A DNA stretch of 64,000 bases from Sulfobacillus thermosulfidooxidans (GCF_001280565.1 NZ_LGRO01000001.1:1054001-1118000), one strand, 5' to 3'. Shown: positions 43,772-53,484, counted from the stretch's first letter. Program-made: numbers and translations. Notes: generated by a model not told the origin, from the letters alone.

Positions 43772-44519
43772 GTTTGCCATAGGTCAATAATTGTTTGAGA
43801 GTCACTAATTTATAGCCTTTTTCACGTAATGATTGCAAGATCGTGGGAAGGGCTATATCGGTTTGTTTGCATGTGTCTGAAGCATGCATCAGGATAATAT
43901 CGCCGGGATGAATGCGGGTGGTCACCCGTCGAATAATGGTGGCAACGCCTGGGTTCATCCAATCTAGTGAGTCAGTTCCCCAGGTGACCGTGGTATAGCC
44001 AACTGACCGGGCTGCTAAAATCGAGCGGCTATTGAAATCGCCATTCGGTGGCCGAACAAAAGTGGGTTTTTGCCCAGTGATATGTTGGATAACCTGATCG
44101 GTTTTCATCAGGTTATCGACAATGCCTTGGTTGGATAGTCCCGAATAATTGACATGGGCCCAACCATGCGATTCGACTTCGATGCCCGCCTGTGCATAGG
44201 CTTTAACAATATCCGGATGCTGTTTGGCCCACGGCCCGGAGACGAAAATGGTGGCGGGTACGTGGTCGGTTTTTAAAATCGCAAGAACTTTGGGAGGCAT
44301 AACTGTTCCCCATGAAATATCGAAGGTCAGGGCTGCGACTTTTTGGTTGGTTTCAACATCTCGCAGCGAGTACCGATCTTGGGGGGGTAATGTCGCAGCT
44401 TGGGCTGAGGTCGTCATGTCGTAACCTGTAGCCCATAAGCCGACTGTCATCACGGTGGCCATGATTACGGCAACAATCAGGTAACGCAATGCCTTGCGAC
44501 TAACCGTGATAATGCGCAC
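43755..44519 (-). CDS. PdaB/YlxY-like polysaccharide deacetylase
   Basis: The GTG at 44519 has AAGGAGG 8 bases upstream; longer frames to 44573 place that site inside the gene. The 254-residue protein has an N-terminal membrane/signal segment (about 12-32) and a NodB domain with LTFDISWG, where the usual TFDDG is FDISWG as in the sporulation members PdaB and YlxY, then SHGWAH for the metal-binding histidines, RPPNGDFN, and IILMHAS. It deacetylates peptidoglycan or a related glycan at the cell surface, probably during sporulation. Loss of the first DD motif residue may alter activity. It overlaps dacF by 17 bases. Confidence 0.87.
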   Translation of the reverse strand: MRIITVSRKALRYLIVAVIMATVMTVGLWATGYDMTTSAQAATLPPQDRYSLRDVETNQKVAALTFDISWGTVMPPKVLAILKTDHVPATIFVSGPWAKQHPDIVKAYAQAGIEVESHGWAHVNYSGLSNQGIVDNLMKTDQVIQHITGQKPTFVRPPNGDFNSRSILAARSVGYTTVTWGTDSLDWMNPGVATIIRRVTTRIHPGDIILMHASDTCKQTDIALPTILQSLREKGYKLVTLKQLLTYGKPIYRG

Positions 44520-44675
44520 AATAAAAACCTCCTTCACGCTCATAGCAGGGGGAACGATCACAATGTCCTGCATAGTAGCATCATAGTTGGCAAACTTTGC
44601 AAATAGAACGTCGACAAGAGTTTGCCTCTTTATTTTCCCGCTTGGCTACGCTATGATACGTGCGAGGTGATTGTC

Positions 44676-45992
44676 GTGACGACAAAAGTTGGGATGGTGT
44701 CTTTAGGCTGTCCCAAGAACCGAGTAGACTCTGAAGTGATGCTCGGACTATTAGAAGAAGCTGGTTATCAATTAACTCCAGAAGCCCAGGAAGCGGATGT
44801 GTTAATTGTCAATACGTGCGGATTTATCAATTCCGCTAAACAAGAATCTATTGATACCATATTAGAAATGAATCAATATCGCGAAAAGGGACAACTTAAA
44901 GCACTCGTCATGGCGGGATGCCTTTCCCAGCGATACCAACAAACCCTGTGGGACGATTTGCCGGAGGTCGATGCCATGGTCGGCACTGGTGAGTTCCACC
45001 GGATCGTGGAAGCGGTGGAAGGGGCATTGCACGGTACACGACCCCATTTTTGGGGAGAAATGCCGGTGAGCGGCATGAAGACGTCCCGGAAACTTACCAC
45101 ACCCCATTACACGGCATACTTAAAAATTGCCGAAGGATGCGATCACAGCTGCAGTTTTTGTGCCATTCCTCAAATGCGTGGGGGATATCGAAGTCGCCCT
45201 CTTCAGGACATCATTGGCGAAGCACGGCAACTCGTTGCATCGGGCGTCCGCGAATTAATCCTGGTTGCGCAAGATTCTACCATTTGGGGTCATGATTTAT
45301 ATGGACATCCCGAGCTGCCACGTTTGTTGTATGCGTTGCAGGAAATTCCTGATTTGGTCTTTGTGCGTATTATGTATAGCTATCCAACGCAAATTACTCC
45401 GCAATTAGTGCACGCGATGCGCGATTTGCCGGTAGTAGCTCCTTATCTCGACATGCCCTTACAACATGCACATCCCGATTTACTTCAAAAAATGGGCCGG
45501 CCATTTCGTCGGGACAAGACAGAACGCGTTATTCACATGATTCGTGACGCAATTCCTGACATTACGCTTCGCACGACATTTATTGTCGGGTTTCCGGGTG
45601 AAACTGACGAACACTTTGAGACGTTGTTACAATTTATTCAAACGATGCAATTCGATCATGTTGGAGTCTTTACCTATTCGCATGAAGAAGGAACCCGCGC
45701 CGAAAAATTGGGTGACCCGGTTCCAGAATCGGTCAAACAACGACGCCGTCGCGAAGCCATGTTGGTGCAAAGAAAGTTGGTGGGATCAGTGCGGGGGCGT
45801 CATATCGGTCGCGTCATGCCGTTATTGATTGAAGAAACGGGTGATACCGTGAGCGTGGGACGGGGAGCTACGGATGCTCCGGGGATCGATGGCGTGACCT
45901 ATGTGAAGGGACGGTATGCTCCTGGACAGGTCATTCCCGTTCGAATTTCTGGAACGCGCGAATATGACTTGACAGCGGAGGCTTTGATGTGA
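44676..45992 (+). CDS. rimO: ribosomal protein S12 methylthiotransferase
   Basis: The GTG at 44676 has GAGGTGA 5 bases upstream, and the product then begins MTTKVGMVSLGCPKN, the usual RimO start. The 438-residue protein has an N-terminal UPF0004 domain with its three cysteines (LGCPKN, NTCGF, AGCLS), the radical-SAM motif C-x3-C-x2-C in GCDHSCSFCAIP (about 151-162) and a C-terminal TRAM domain. It adds a methylthio group to an aspartate of ribosomal protein S12 using SAM and Fe-S clusters. Its stop overlaps the pgsA start by 4 bases, and the pair rimO-pgsA is common in Firmicutes. Confidence 0.94.
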   Translation: MTTKVGMVSLGCPKNRVDSEVMLGLLEEAGYQLTPEAQEADVLIVNTCGFINSAKQESIDTILEMNQYREKGQLKALVMAGCLSQRYQQTLWDDLPEVDAMVGTGEFHRIVEAVEGALHGTRPHFWGEMPVSGMKTSRKLTTPHYTAYLKIAEGCDHSCSFCAIPQMRGGYRSRPLQDIIGEARQLVASGVRELILVAQDSTIWGHDLYGHPELPRLLYALQEIPDLVFVRIMYSYPTQITPQLVHAMRDLPVVAPYLDMPLQHAHPDLLQKMGRPFRRDKTERVIHMIRDAIPDITLRTTFIVGFPGETDEHFETLLQFIQTMQFDHVGVFTYSHEEGTRAEKLGDPVPESVKQRRRREAMLVQRKLVGSVRGRHIGRVMPLLIEETGDTVSVGRGATDAPGIDGVTYVKGRYAPGQVIPVRISGTREYDLTAEALM

Positions 45993-46495
45993 ACGTCGCC
46001 GATTATGTGACGTTATCCCGGGTTGTTTTGACGCCGGTAGTGATCGCCTGCTGGCTTGAGCCATCGGCCCAGTGGCATTGGTTTGGCTTGGCTATCTTTA
46101 TTGTGGCGGGATTGACAGATTTTATCGATGGCAGACTCGCCCGGCATCTTACGCATACGACGCGAGTTGGATCTTATCTGGATCCTCTGGCCGACAAGAT
46201 TTTAGTTCTGGGAGCCGGCTTAGCATTAATTGCCACGGGCCGGCTTTCCGCCTGGCTTCTTTTTATTGTGTTACTGCGCGAATTAGCCATCACGGGTCTG
46301 CGGTCGGTATTACCGCCGGGTACCACGATGGCGGCGAGCTATCCCGCAAAATGGAAAACTACTAGTCAGCTGTTTGCCTTAGGCGCTTCCGCTGTATTGG
46401 GGGGATGGGTGGCCGATGGATTTTGGGCTGTGGCTATCATTTTAACGATTTGGACCGGTTGGGAGTATTTTTACCACTATTGGCCTAAAAACTGA
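45989..46495 (+). CDS. pgsA: CDP-diacylglycerol-glycerol-3-phosphate 3-phosphatidyltransferase
   Basis: The 168-residue protein has the CDP-alcohol phosphotransferase signature D-G-x2-A-R-x8-G-x3-D-x3-D, seen as DGRLARHL...GSYLDPLADK (about 46-70), and about four to five membrane helices. It makes phosphatidylglycerol phosphate, the committed step to phosphatidylglycerol. The GTG start overlaps the rimO stop (GTGA), with AGCGGAGG upstream in rimO. Its place after rimO and before cinA-recA is the usual Firmicute order, here interrupted by the membrane protein/FtsH-like pair. Confidence 0.94.
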   Translation: MNVADYVTLSRVVLTPVVIACWLEPSAQWHWFGLAIFIVAGLTDFIDGRLARHLTHTTRVGSYLDPLADKILVLGAGLALIATGRLSAWLLFIVLLRELAITGLRSVLPPGTTMAASYPAKWKTTSQLFALGASAVLGGWVADGFWAVAIILTIWTGWEYFYHYWPKN

Positions 46496-46566
46496 TAACC
46501 TTGCCCAACTTTGTTGGATTCCTCCTATTTAGACAAGCATTGACGCAACCAAATAGAATAATGCTG

Positions 46567-46575
46567 TGATATACT
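46567..46575 (+). promoter_or_regulatory. extended -10 promoter of the membrane protein/FtsH-like pair
   Basis: TG-A-TATACT is an extended -10 box 59 bases before the start at 46635. A TTGACG at 46540-46545 is too far upstream (24 bases) to be its standard -35. Confidence 0.5.
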
Positions 46576-46634
46576 GCCCAGTGTTCAGCGTTTTATTCAG
46601 TTTCATAACTCAATCGTAAAGGAGGCGAGTCGGG

Positions 46635-47156
46635 ATGATGAAGTTTTCTGTCAAACAAGTTTTCATGATTTTTGTTGTATTTATTGCGGTTTTTGCTATC
46701 TTACGAGGTGTCCAATGGATTTATCTTCGCTCTGCCATCCGCTCGCCTCTGATGCAATCCATTAGTCGGATTCATGGAGTACGCCAGGTTCAGGTGTCCC
46801 CGCAAGATATCGTGACGGTCACTTTAACAAAAGATGCCAACCTTATGACAACCTATGAGGCGATTGACAATACGAGCTCCCAAATTACAGGACATAATCC
46901 CCGTCAGATTATTATCCGCGACCATGCCAGTCCTACGATGAATGCAATGGTCAATACGTTACGATTAATCATTGCGCAGGGAGAAGCGACAGGACAATAT
47001 GTCGCGATGAATAAAAGCATTCAAACTTTAGCTAAAGATCATCACATGACTGCTACGGTCGAGTTAGGCAACCATCATATTTTCGTGACCTTACAATCGC
47101 ATAATCATTGGCTGGATCAAGTTATGCCCTTAAGATTAGGGGGTGGGGGAGCATGA
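46635..47156 (+). CDS. single-span membrane protein coupled to the FtsH-like protease
   Basis: AAAGGAGG lies about 9 bases before the ATG. The 173-residue protein has one N-terminal membrane helix (about 8-26) and an extracytoplasmic domain of about 140 residues with alternating strands and helices; no known family is recognised. The C-terminus ends LRLGGGGA. The final ATGA overlaps the start of the FtsH-like gene, so the two are made together. Because the FtsH-like partner lacks the usual extracytoplasmic domain between its two helices, this protein may supply it in trans; this is inference. Confidence 0.65.
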   Translation: MMKFSVKQVFMIFVVFIAVFAILRGVQWIYLRSAIRSPLMQSISRIHGVRQVQVSPQDIVTVTLTKDANLMTTYEAIDNTSSQITGHNPRQIIIRDHASPTMNAMVNTLRLIIAQGEATGQYVAMNKSIQTLAKDHHMTATVELGNHHIFVTLQSHNHWLDQVMPLRLGGGGA

Positions 47157-48622
47157 TAAGGGAAATTATCGTCGGAACAGTGTTAGCTCTTCTAGTATTT
47201 TTAGGTCTTGATGGGGTCGATATTTGGCCATTGGTCTTATTGTTGGGTCTCGGCATTGCTGTCTATGCCACGGGCATTTTGAACAGGTTGGGAACGCGCA
47301 ATACTCGAAAAATTCAGGTCAGCCAAGTATCAACATCGTTTCAAGATATTGGGGGCCAGCAAACGGCCAAAAATGAATTAAAGGAAGCACTCGAGTTCAT
47401 TTTAAAACCGGAAGTCATCAATCGCCTTGGAATTCGTCCTTTGAAAGGAATCTTATTAACCGGTCCTCCAGGAACGGGAAAAACCTTATTGGCCAAGGCC
47501 GCAGCACAATATACCGAATCGGTATTTCTTTCGGCGTCGGGGTCGGAATTTGTTGAAATGTATGCAGGAGTTGGCGCGCAACGAGTGCGACAGTTGTTTC
47601 AAGATGCTCGCAACCTGGCGCGTAAAGAAGGCAAAACCAGTGCGATTATCTTTATCGACGAAATTGAAGTGATGGCGGGAAAACGGGGCAGTAATCAATC
47701 CCATTTAGAATATGATCAAACGCTCAATCAATTGCTTGTAGAAATGGATGGGATGCCAGTTCATGGCGATGATGTACGAATTTTGGTCATGGCTGCCACT
47801 AATCGCGTCGACTTATTGGACCAGGCTTTAATGCGGCCCGGACGGTTTGACCGGCTGGTTCGCGTCGACTTGCCTGATCGTGAAGGACGCCTGAGTATTT
47901 TGCGATTGCATACGCGTAACAAGCCCTTAGATGCGAATGCTGATCTTGAGACTATTGCCCGGGAGACATTTGGTTTTTCTGGGGCTCACCTTGAAAGTGT
48001 GTGTAATGAAGCGGCAATTTTGGCGATGCGTGACAACGCGGAATTCATTACTACCCATCATTTACGTCAAGCCGTAGACAAAGTGATGCTTGGTGAACGT
48101 ATGGACCGGACACTGCGGCATGAAGATCTCAAGCGTGTTGCAATCCATGAAAGTGGTCATGCGATTGTGGGAGAACTGGTTTCCCCCGGTTCCGTGTCAT
48201 CCATTACGATCGCTCCACGCGGAATGGCGCTGGGATTTGTACGTCATGCTCCCGAGGATGACCGGCTGCTTCAGACAGTATCGGAATTGAAAGCGGAGAT
48301 TCAAGTGCTGTTGGGCGGTTCAACGGCAGAACGTACCATTTTGGGAGAACAAAGTACTGGAGCAGCCAATGATTTTGAAAAAGCGTGGGATGTGGCTCGG
48401 CAGATGGTTCTATCAGGATTATCGCCGCTCGGTGTAATTCATGAGGAAGCTTTATCGGCTGATCTACTCTATCAGACGATTCGAGACATTATTGCCGAAC
48501 AACAGACCATTGTGGATGAACTGATTAGCCAGCACAAAGAAGAATTATTAACGCTAGCTGACAATCTTTTAGAACATGAAACATTACCGGGTGAGGCTGT
48601 TCGGTCCTTAGTAGCCTCATGA
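47153..48622 (+). CDS. short FtsH-like membrane AAA+ metalloprotease
   Basis: The 489-residue protein has two membrane helices within the first 45 residues joined by only a few residues, so the extracytoplasmic domain of about 70 residues found in classical FtsH is missing. The AAA domain has Walker A GPPGTGKT (104-111), Walker B IIFIDEIE (about 165-172) and the SRH with RPGRFDR. The M41 protease domain has H332-E-S-G-H336 and D407 as third zinc ligand. It should degrade membrane and cytoplasmic proteins. The ATG overlaps the upstream gene's stop (ATGA). A strong terminator follows. The domain layout is unlike standard FtsH of 600 or more residues. Confidence 0.87.
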   Translation: MIREIIVGTVLALLVFLGLDGVDIWPLVLLLGLGIAVYATGILNRLGTRNTRKIQVSQVSTSFQDIGGQQTAKNELKEALEFILKPEVINRLGIRPLKGILLTGPPGTGKTLLAKAAAQYTESVFLSASGSEFVEMYAGVGAQRVRQLFQDARNLARKEGKTSAIIFIDEIEVMAGKRGSNQSHLEYDQTLNQLLVEMDGMPVHGDDVRILVMAATNRVDLLDQALMRPGRFDRLVRVDLPDREGRLSILRLHTRNKPLDANADLETIARETFGFSGAHLESVCNEAAILAMRDNAEFITTHHLRQAVDKVMLGERMDRTLRHEDLKRVAIHESGHAIVGELVSPGSVSSITIAPRGMALGFVRHAPEDDRLLQTVSELKAEIQVLLGGSTAERTILGEQSTGAANDFEKAWDVARQMVLSGLSPLGVIHEEALSADLLYQTIRDIIAEQQTIVDELISQHKEELLTLADNLLEHETLPGEAVRSLVAS

Positions 48623-48629
48623 CAACTCG

Positions 48630-48661
48630 CGGGCGCGGGATGTTCGCGCCCGTTTTTCTTT
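48630..48661 (+). terminator. rho-independent terminator after the FtsH-like gene
   Basis: CGGGCGCG (48630-48637) and CGCGCCCG (48645-48652) form a perfect 8-bp stem with a GGATGTT loop, followed by TTTTTCTTT. Confidence 0.92.
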
Positions 48662-48755
48662 GACTCCCACCAAAAGCCACCGGATTTGTCAGACAGTTGT
48701 ATTTCTACCCTAAATATGGCATGATCATAATACCTGATAGTACGGAGGGACAGGC

Positions 48756-50027
48756 GTGTTTAATCTTGCCGGCCTCGTGGCGGTAGGCGATGAAGTTTTA
48801 AGCGGTGAAGTGATCAATTCCAATGCCGCGTGGCTGGCACAACAGCTGTTATCGGTCGGAATTCATACCAGATGGCACATGGTTGTCGGGGATGATGTCA
48901 CGGCCATATCGCAAGCATTAGAGTGGATGCATCAGCATGTGGATCTCGTGATTGTGATAGGAGGATTAGGCCCGACCGCCGACGATCTGACCAAAGACGC
49001 CGTAGCTCGCTATTATCACCGGGATCTCATCGTAGATTCGACCACGATAGATCATATAGCTGCCCATCATGGACGGAGTATAGGTTGGCAGGAATCTGTG
49101 TCGCGACAAGCACAAGTGATTACGGGAGCGACAATCTGGCAAAATCCCCATGGGCAAGCCCCGGGGCAACTCATTGAGGATGCGTCAGGCGTGACCGTTC
49201 TTCTGCCTGGTCCTCCCAGAGAACTTCAAGGGGTAGCTCATGATTTTTTGTTGCCGTGGTTGCGTCAAGGGCCGTTCAACCATCCGGTGATTCGGAGAAC
49301 CTTAACATCTTTTGATATGGATGAGTCGGTTATCGCACATCAATTGCTACCCTTGCTTTCAGGGCAACATCCCAAAACAGGCATTTATGCACGACCGGGC
49401 CATGTCGAAGTGCGGGTGGAGTCATCAACTTCGCCCCAGCAGTGGGTACTGAATGAACGGGCCGTGGCTTGGATTAGGGGACGGGTGACGAGCCGCTTGT
49501 ACGAGTTAACACATGTTGATCGTACCACGGTTCTGATTGAGACGCTCAGTCAACGACAAGAAACTATCAGTGCCATGGAATCTTTAACCGGTGGATTATT
49601 CATGGCCACATTGATTAACGTACCGGGAGCTTCTCTATGTGTGGCTGGAGGAGCGGTTGCATATACTGATCGCATCAAAGCATTATACGGTGTTCCCGTA
49701 AGTATTCTTGAACAATACGGAGCCGTAAGTGCTGAATGTGCTGTCGCGATGGCACAAAGTATTCGCCAAAAGTATGGCACTCATTGGGGTGTCAGTACGA
49801 CCGGTTATGCAGGACCAGGGGGCGGAGATTCGGATAATCCGGTGGGAACCTTTTATACGGCTGTCGCAGGCCCAAAAGGTAGTGAAGTGAGGCGTCGCGT
49901 CATTTCTGCTGACCGTGATGGCGTACGGGAAGCCGCTGTGGAAATGGCGCTGACTTTGTTATGGGACATGCTAGGTCTGTCCGAATCTTATGCTCGTCCC
50001 AATTTTGAGGTATTTAACACACGATAA
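48756..50027 (+). CDS. cinA: CinA (competence/damage-inducible protein; nicotinamide-nucleotide amidase domain)
   Basis: The 423-residue protein has the N-terminal MoaB/MogA-like domain with AVGDEVLSGEVINSN (about 8-22) and GGLGPTADDLTKD (about 69-81), and the C-terminal PncC-like domain with ESLTGGLF, where the usual ESCTGG carries Leu for Cys but keeps the catalytic Ser, and GYAGPGGG. Two-domain CinA proteins can hydrolyse nicotinamide mononucleotide and ADP-ribose in pyridine nucleotide recycling. GGAGGGACAGGC precedes the GTG start. The DEAD-box gene follows after 11 bases and recA after that, so it heads the recA operon. Confidence 0.92.
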   Translation: MFNLAGLVAVGDEVLSGEVINSNAAWLAQQLLSVGIHTRWHMVVGDDVTAISQALEWMHQHVDLVIVIGGLGPTADDLTKDAVARYYHRDLIVDSTTIDHIAAHHGRSIGWQESVSRQAQVITGATIWQNPHGQAPGQLIEDASGVTVLLPGPPRELQGVAHDFLLPWLRQGPFNHPVIRRTLTSFDMDESVIAHQLLPLLSGQHPKTGIYARPGHVEVRVESSTSPQQWVLNERAVAWIRGRVTSRLYELTHVDRTTVLIETLSQRQETISAMESLTGGLFMATLINVPGASLCVAGGAVAYTDRIKALYGVPVSILEQYGAVSAECAVAMAQSIRQKYGTHWGVSTTGYAGPGGGDSDNPVGTFYTAVAGPKGSEVRRRVISADRDGVREAAVEMALTLLWDMLGLSESYARPNFEVFNTR

Positions 50028-50038
50028 AGGAGTCGTCA

Positions 50039-51625
50039 ATGGAACAGGAATCCGTAAAACTCGAAACATTTAAGAGCATGGGGTTATCTTTGCCTGTGCT
50101 CAAAGCATTGGAGGAAATGGGATTTGAGGAGCCTTCCCCCATTCAGGTCAAAACTATTCCCTTAATTTTGGAAGGCCATGATTTGATTGGTCAGGCCCAA
50201 ACCGGAACAGGAAAAACGGCAGCCTTCGGCGTGCCAATTGTTGAACGATTAGATCACCGAAGCAAAAAGGTCCAGGCCTTGGTGATGGCACCAACTCGGG
50301 AGTTGGCGATTCAGGTCTCCGAAGAGATTACAAAAATTGGGCGGCATTCTGGGGTCAAGGTCGTACCCATTTATGGGGGACAATCTTATGATCGTCAAAT
50401 TAAGGCATTAGAACATGGCGCTCAAGTCGTGATTGGGACGCCGGGACGTGTCATGGATCATATCCGCCGCGGCACGTTGAAACTGGATTCGGTGCGCATG
50501 GTGGTCTTAGATGAAGCCGACGAAATGCTCGATATGGGATTTATCGAAGATGTTGAGTTTATTCTCCAAAATATTCCCACGGAACGGCAGACCATGTTAT
50601 TTTCGGCGACCGTTCCCGAAGCAATTTCGCGATTAGCACGGAAATATTTGAAAAACCCCGAGCATATTTCGATCAGTCCGGAACGGCTAACGGTTCCCAA
50701 AATCGAACAGGTGTACTATGAAGTGCGGGAGCACGAAAAGCTTGATGGGCTATCACGTATTTTGGATATGGAAAGCGCCGAAAGAACGATTATCTTTTGC
50801 CGAACTAAAAAACGCGTCGATGAATTGGCTGAAGGATTGCAAGCTCGGGGATATTCTGCTGAAGCTATTCATGGCGATTTGAACCAGGTTCAAAGAAATC
50901 GTGTGCTTAAACGGTTTAAAGAGGGTGCGAGCGAGATTCTCGTAGCGACCGACGTGGCAGCACGTGGTCTCGATATCGATAACGTCACGCATGTGATTAA
51001 TTATGACCTTCCCCAAGATACCGAAACCTATGTGCACCGTATAGGACGAACAGGCCGGGCAGGGCGAAGTGGTACCGCGATTACTCTCGTATTGCCCAAA
51101 GAATTTCGCCAATTTCGCCAGATGGAACGGATTTTGCGGGTGCGATTACAACGCCGTCCTTTGCCGACCCAAGAGGATGTTGCGGAGAAACAACGCGAAG
51201 CCTTGAAAAATCGATTGGCTGATGAAATTGAACGGGGCGTGTTGCCAGCCTACCAAGATATTGTCATGGAATTAGCTCAATCTTATGATAGCGTAGATAT
51301 TGCGGCAGCTGCATTACGATTAATGCTCGATAAAGGGCATGATCAGCCCGTTGAGGGAGAATTTGGCGAGACGGGTGCTGAGCCCGGCATGGTTCGGCTG
51401 TTTTTGAACCTTGGTCGAATGGACCGTGTCTCTCCAGCGGATATTGTTCGGGGATTAGCGGAAGGAGCTCATATTTCTGGCAGTGTCATCGGGCTCATCG
51501 ACATTTATGACCGCTTTACTTTCGTTGAAATGCCGAAGGATGCCGCTGCAAAAGTTCTCCAAAACATGGGCTCTATTGTTATTCGCGGAAAATCCGTTAA
51601 TATGGAGCCCGCCCGGCCGCGGTAA
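50039..51625 (+). CDS. DEAD-box RNA helicase with a DbpA-type RNA-binding domain
   Basis: The 528-residue protein has all helicase motifs: the Q motif (GFEEPSPIQ), AQTGTGKT (about 56-63), PTREL, TPGR, DEAD in VLDEADEMLD, SAT, ARGLDI and HRIGRTGRAG. The C-terminal 75 residues (RLFLNLGRMDRVSPADIVRGLA) form a DbpA RNA-binding domain. It resembles CshA/DeaD helicases, which unwind RNA in ribosome assembly, cold response and RNA decay. AAAGGAG precedes the ATG 11 bases after cinA. Its place between cinA and recA is unusual, because in most Firmicutes these two are adjacent. Confidence 0.93.
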   Translation: MEQESVKLETFKSMGLSLPVLKALEEMGFEEPSPIQVKTIPLILEGHDLIGQAQTGTGKTAAFGVPIVERLDHRSKKVQALVMAPTRELAIQVSEEITKIGRHSGVKVVPIYGGQSYDRQIKALEHGAQVVIGTPGRVMDHIRRGTLKLDSVRMVVLDEADEMLDMGFIEDVEFILQNIPTERQTMLFSATVPEAISRLARKYLKNPEHISISPERLTVPKIEQVYYEVREHEKLDGLSRILDMESAERTIIFCRTKKRVDELAEGLQARGYSAEAIHGDLNQVQRNRVLKRFKEGASEILVATDVAARGLDIDNVTHVINYDLPQDTETYVHRIGRTGRAGRSGTAITLVLPKEFRQFRQMERILRVRLQRRPLPTQEDVAEKQREALKNRLADEIERGVLPAYQDIVMELAQSYDSVDIAAAALRLMLDKGHDQPVEGEFGETGAEPGMVRLFLNLGRMDRVSPADIVRGLAEGAHISGSVIGLIDIYDRFTFVEMPKDAAAKVLQNMGSIVIRGKSVNMEPARPR

Positions 51626-51699
51626 AAAGATAGAGGAGATTATTGAGGTTCTAGCGAATAGTTTCCTGAGTTAGGTTAGCAAGGGGAGGAAAAGAAACT

Positions 51700-52737
51700 A
51701 TGGCGATGGACCGGAACAAGGCATTGGATCTGGCGCTCGCACAAATTGAAAAGCAATTTGGTAAGGGATCGATAATGCGATTAGGGGAGGCATCAGGGCA
51801 AACCGCGATCGATGTGATTTCGACCGGTTGTCTTCCCCTTGATATTGCGATGGGAGTAGGGGGATTGCCCCGCGGCAGAGTAGTGGAAATTTATGGACAA
51901 GAGTCCTCAGGAAAAACCACTATAGCATTGCATGCTATTGCTGAAGCGCAAAAAGCCGGGGGCGTAGCGGCGTTTATTGATGTGGAACACGCGTTAGATC
52001 CGCTATACGCGAGGAAACTTGGCGTGAATCTCAATGACTTGTTAATTTCTCAGCCAGATACTGGCGAACAAGCCCTGGAGATTGCTGAAGCACTTGTCCG
52101 GTCTGGCGCCGTAGATATTGTTGTGGTCGACTCGGTGGCGGCCCTTGTACCGCGGGCAGAAATTGAGGGCGAAATGGGTGACGCCCATGTGGGACTGCAG
52201 GCGCGGTTAATGTCTCAAGCGTTGCGGAAGTTAACGGGTGCGATTTCCAAGTCCAATACCGTGACCGTGTTTATTAACCAACTACGTGAAAAGGTTGGGG
52301 TCATGTTCGGCAACCCGGAAACAACGCCTGGGGGACGAGCCCTGAAATTTTATTCGTCCATTCGGCTAGAAGTCCGACGCATTGATAGCTTAAAACAAGG
52401 CACCGAGGTTGTAGGGAACCGAACGCGTGTGAAAGTGGTAAAAAACAAAGTGGCTCCACCCTTTAAACAGGCAGAATTTGATATCTTATATGGGGAAGGC
52501 GTCTCTCGTGAAGGCAGTATCTTAGATCTTGCGGTAGAAATTGGTCTCGTGCAAAAAAGTGGCGCCTGGTATGCCTATGGAGATTTGCGTTTAGGCCAAG
52601 GGCGAGAAAACACCCGGGAATTTCTCAAAAACAATCCCGAACTTGCGCAAGAATTGGACGCAAAGATCCGCCAGCATTTCCAAGCCAGTTCGTCTTTAGT
52701 GTCTTTAGGGACCCCTGATGAGCAGGACATCGAATAA
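51700..52737 (+). CDS. recA: recombinase A
   Basis: The 345-residue protein has Walker [10 protein letters not shown] (about 66-74), Walker B in VVVDSVAAL (about 140-148), the DNA-binding loops, and [26 protein letters not shown] (spans about 189-214). It forms filaments on single-stranded DNA for homologous recombination and SOS induction. GGGGAGGAAAAG precedes the ATG. I see no LexA-type box in the short gap upstream. recX overlaps its 3' end by 20 bases. The acidic C-terminal tail ends DEQDIE. Confidence 0.97.
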   Translation: MAMDRNKALDLALAQIEKQFGKGSIMRLGEASGQTAIDVISTGCLPLDIAMGVGGLPRGRVVEIYGQESSGKTTIALHAIAEAQKAGGVAAFIDVEHALDPLYARKLGVNLNDLLISQPDTGEQALEIAEALVRSGAVDIVVVDSVAALVPRAEIEGEMGDAHVGLQARLMSQALRKLTGAISKSNTVTVFINQLREKVGVMFGNPETTPGGRALKFYSSIRLEVRRIDSLKQGTEVVGNRTRVKVVKNKVAPPFKQAEFDILYGEGVSREGSILDLAVEIGLVQKSGAWYAYGDLRLGQGRENTREFLKNNPELAQELDAKIRQHFQASSSLVSLGTPDEQDIE

Positions 52738-53191
52738 AGATCCCTATATTCAAGCACTGCGCTGGTTGGGATATCGCGACTATAGCAGTGCGTGCCTGGC
52801 AAAACGTCTGCAAGAACAGGGTTATGATTATCCTCTTGTAGAACAAACGGTAAGCCGACTCATCGATGAAGGGTGGTTAGATGATGTCCGGCTTGCCCGC
52901 CAGATTATTGAGCAATGTCTAGCGACACAAACGATGGGACCGGGTTTAATTCGCCACCGCCTGATGTCACGAGGATTATCTAGAGAAATTTGGGAAAATA
53001 TCCTTCATGAACGAATCCAGGCGATTGATTGGCTAAAGATTGCCGAAGCTCTTGAGGAGCGGTACGATATGAACGAACCGCGGGAACGACTTCGGTTTGG
53101 CCGCTACTTAATCCGTCGAGGATTCCCCACGGCAGTGGCATGGCAGTTAGCAGGCCCGGATAATGCGCCAGCAACAGAAAAGGAGTGTTAA
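52718..53191 (+). CDS. recX: RecX regulatory protein
   Basis: The 157-residue, highly charged helical protein has the RecX pattern: an N-terminal helical repeat with [20 protein letters not shown] (positions 17-36), [18 protein letters not shown] (about 45-62) and [15 protein letters not shown] (about 74-88). RecX binds RecA and limits filament growth. Its start lies 20 bases before the recA stop, so it is translationally coupled to recA. This is the standard recA-recX arrangement, with the ferredoxin gene following 2 bases after. Confidence 0.93.
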   Translation: MSRTSNKDPYIQALRWLGYRDYSSACLAKRLQEQGYDYPLVEQTVSRLIDEGWLDDVRLARQIIEQCLATQTMGPGLIRHRLMSRGLSREIWENILHERIQAIDWLKIAEALEERYDMNEPRERLRFGRYLIRRGFPTAVAWQLAGPDNAPATEKEC

Positions 53192-53193
53192 CT

Positions 53194-53484
53194 GTGGCTC
53201 TTAAAATCATTGAAGAATGCATCTCATGCGGGGCATGCGAACCCGAATGCCCTAATGGAGCCATTAGTGAGGCAGAAGATATTTATGTGATTGATCCCGG
53301 ACATTGTACGGAGTGTTACGGTTTTTATACAACCCAGCAATGTGCGGATGTGTGTCCGGTAGAAGCCTGTGTGAAAGACGACAAATATCCTGAAACAGCT
53401 GTCGAATTAAAAGAAAAATTTCTGTCGTTATATCCTGATGGTCATTTGGAAAATACCGATAAATGGAAACCTCCCACTTTATAA
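53194..53484 (+). CDS. YfhL-type 2[4Fe-4S] ferredoxin
   Basis: The GTG at 53194 has AAAGGAGTG about 8 bases upstream and is preferred over an upstream in-frame start at 53185. The 96-residue protein has CISCGACEPECP for one cluster and CTEC-x8-C-x3-CP for the second; the enlarged eight-residue gap in the second set and the extended C-terminus are typical of the Allochromatium/YfhL ferredoxin group, which has very negative potentials. The role here is electron transfer in the cytoplasm. It follows recX by 2 bases, and its redox partner is not evident; rimO upstream is one Fe-S enzyme that could use it. Confidence 0.9.
   Translation: MALKIIEECISCGACEPECPNGAISEAEDIYVIDPGHCTECYGFYTTQQCADVCPVEACVKDDKYPETAVELKEKFLSLYPDGHLENTDKWKPPTL

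Noticed and set aside
51626-51699. LexA/SOS box upstream of recA, also looked for upstream of dinB
   Set aside because: No sequence close to the Firmicute CGAAC-N4-GTTCG pattern was seen in either leader.
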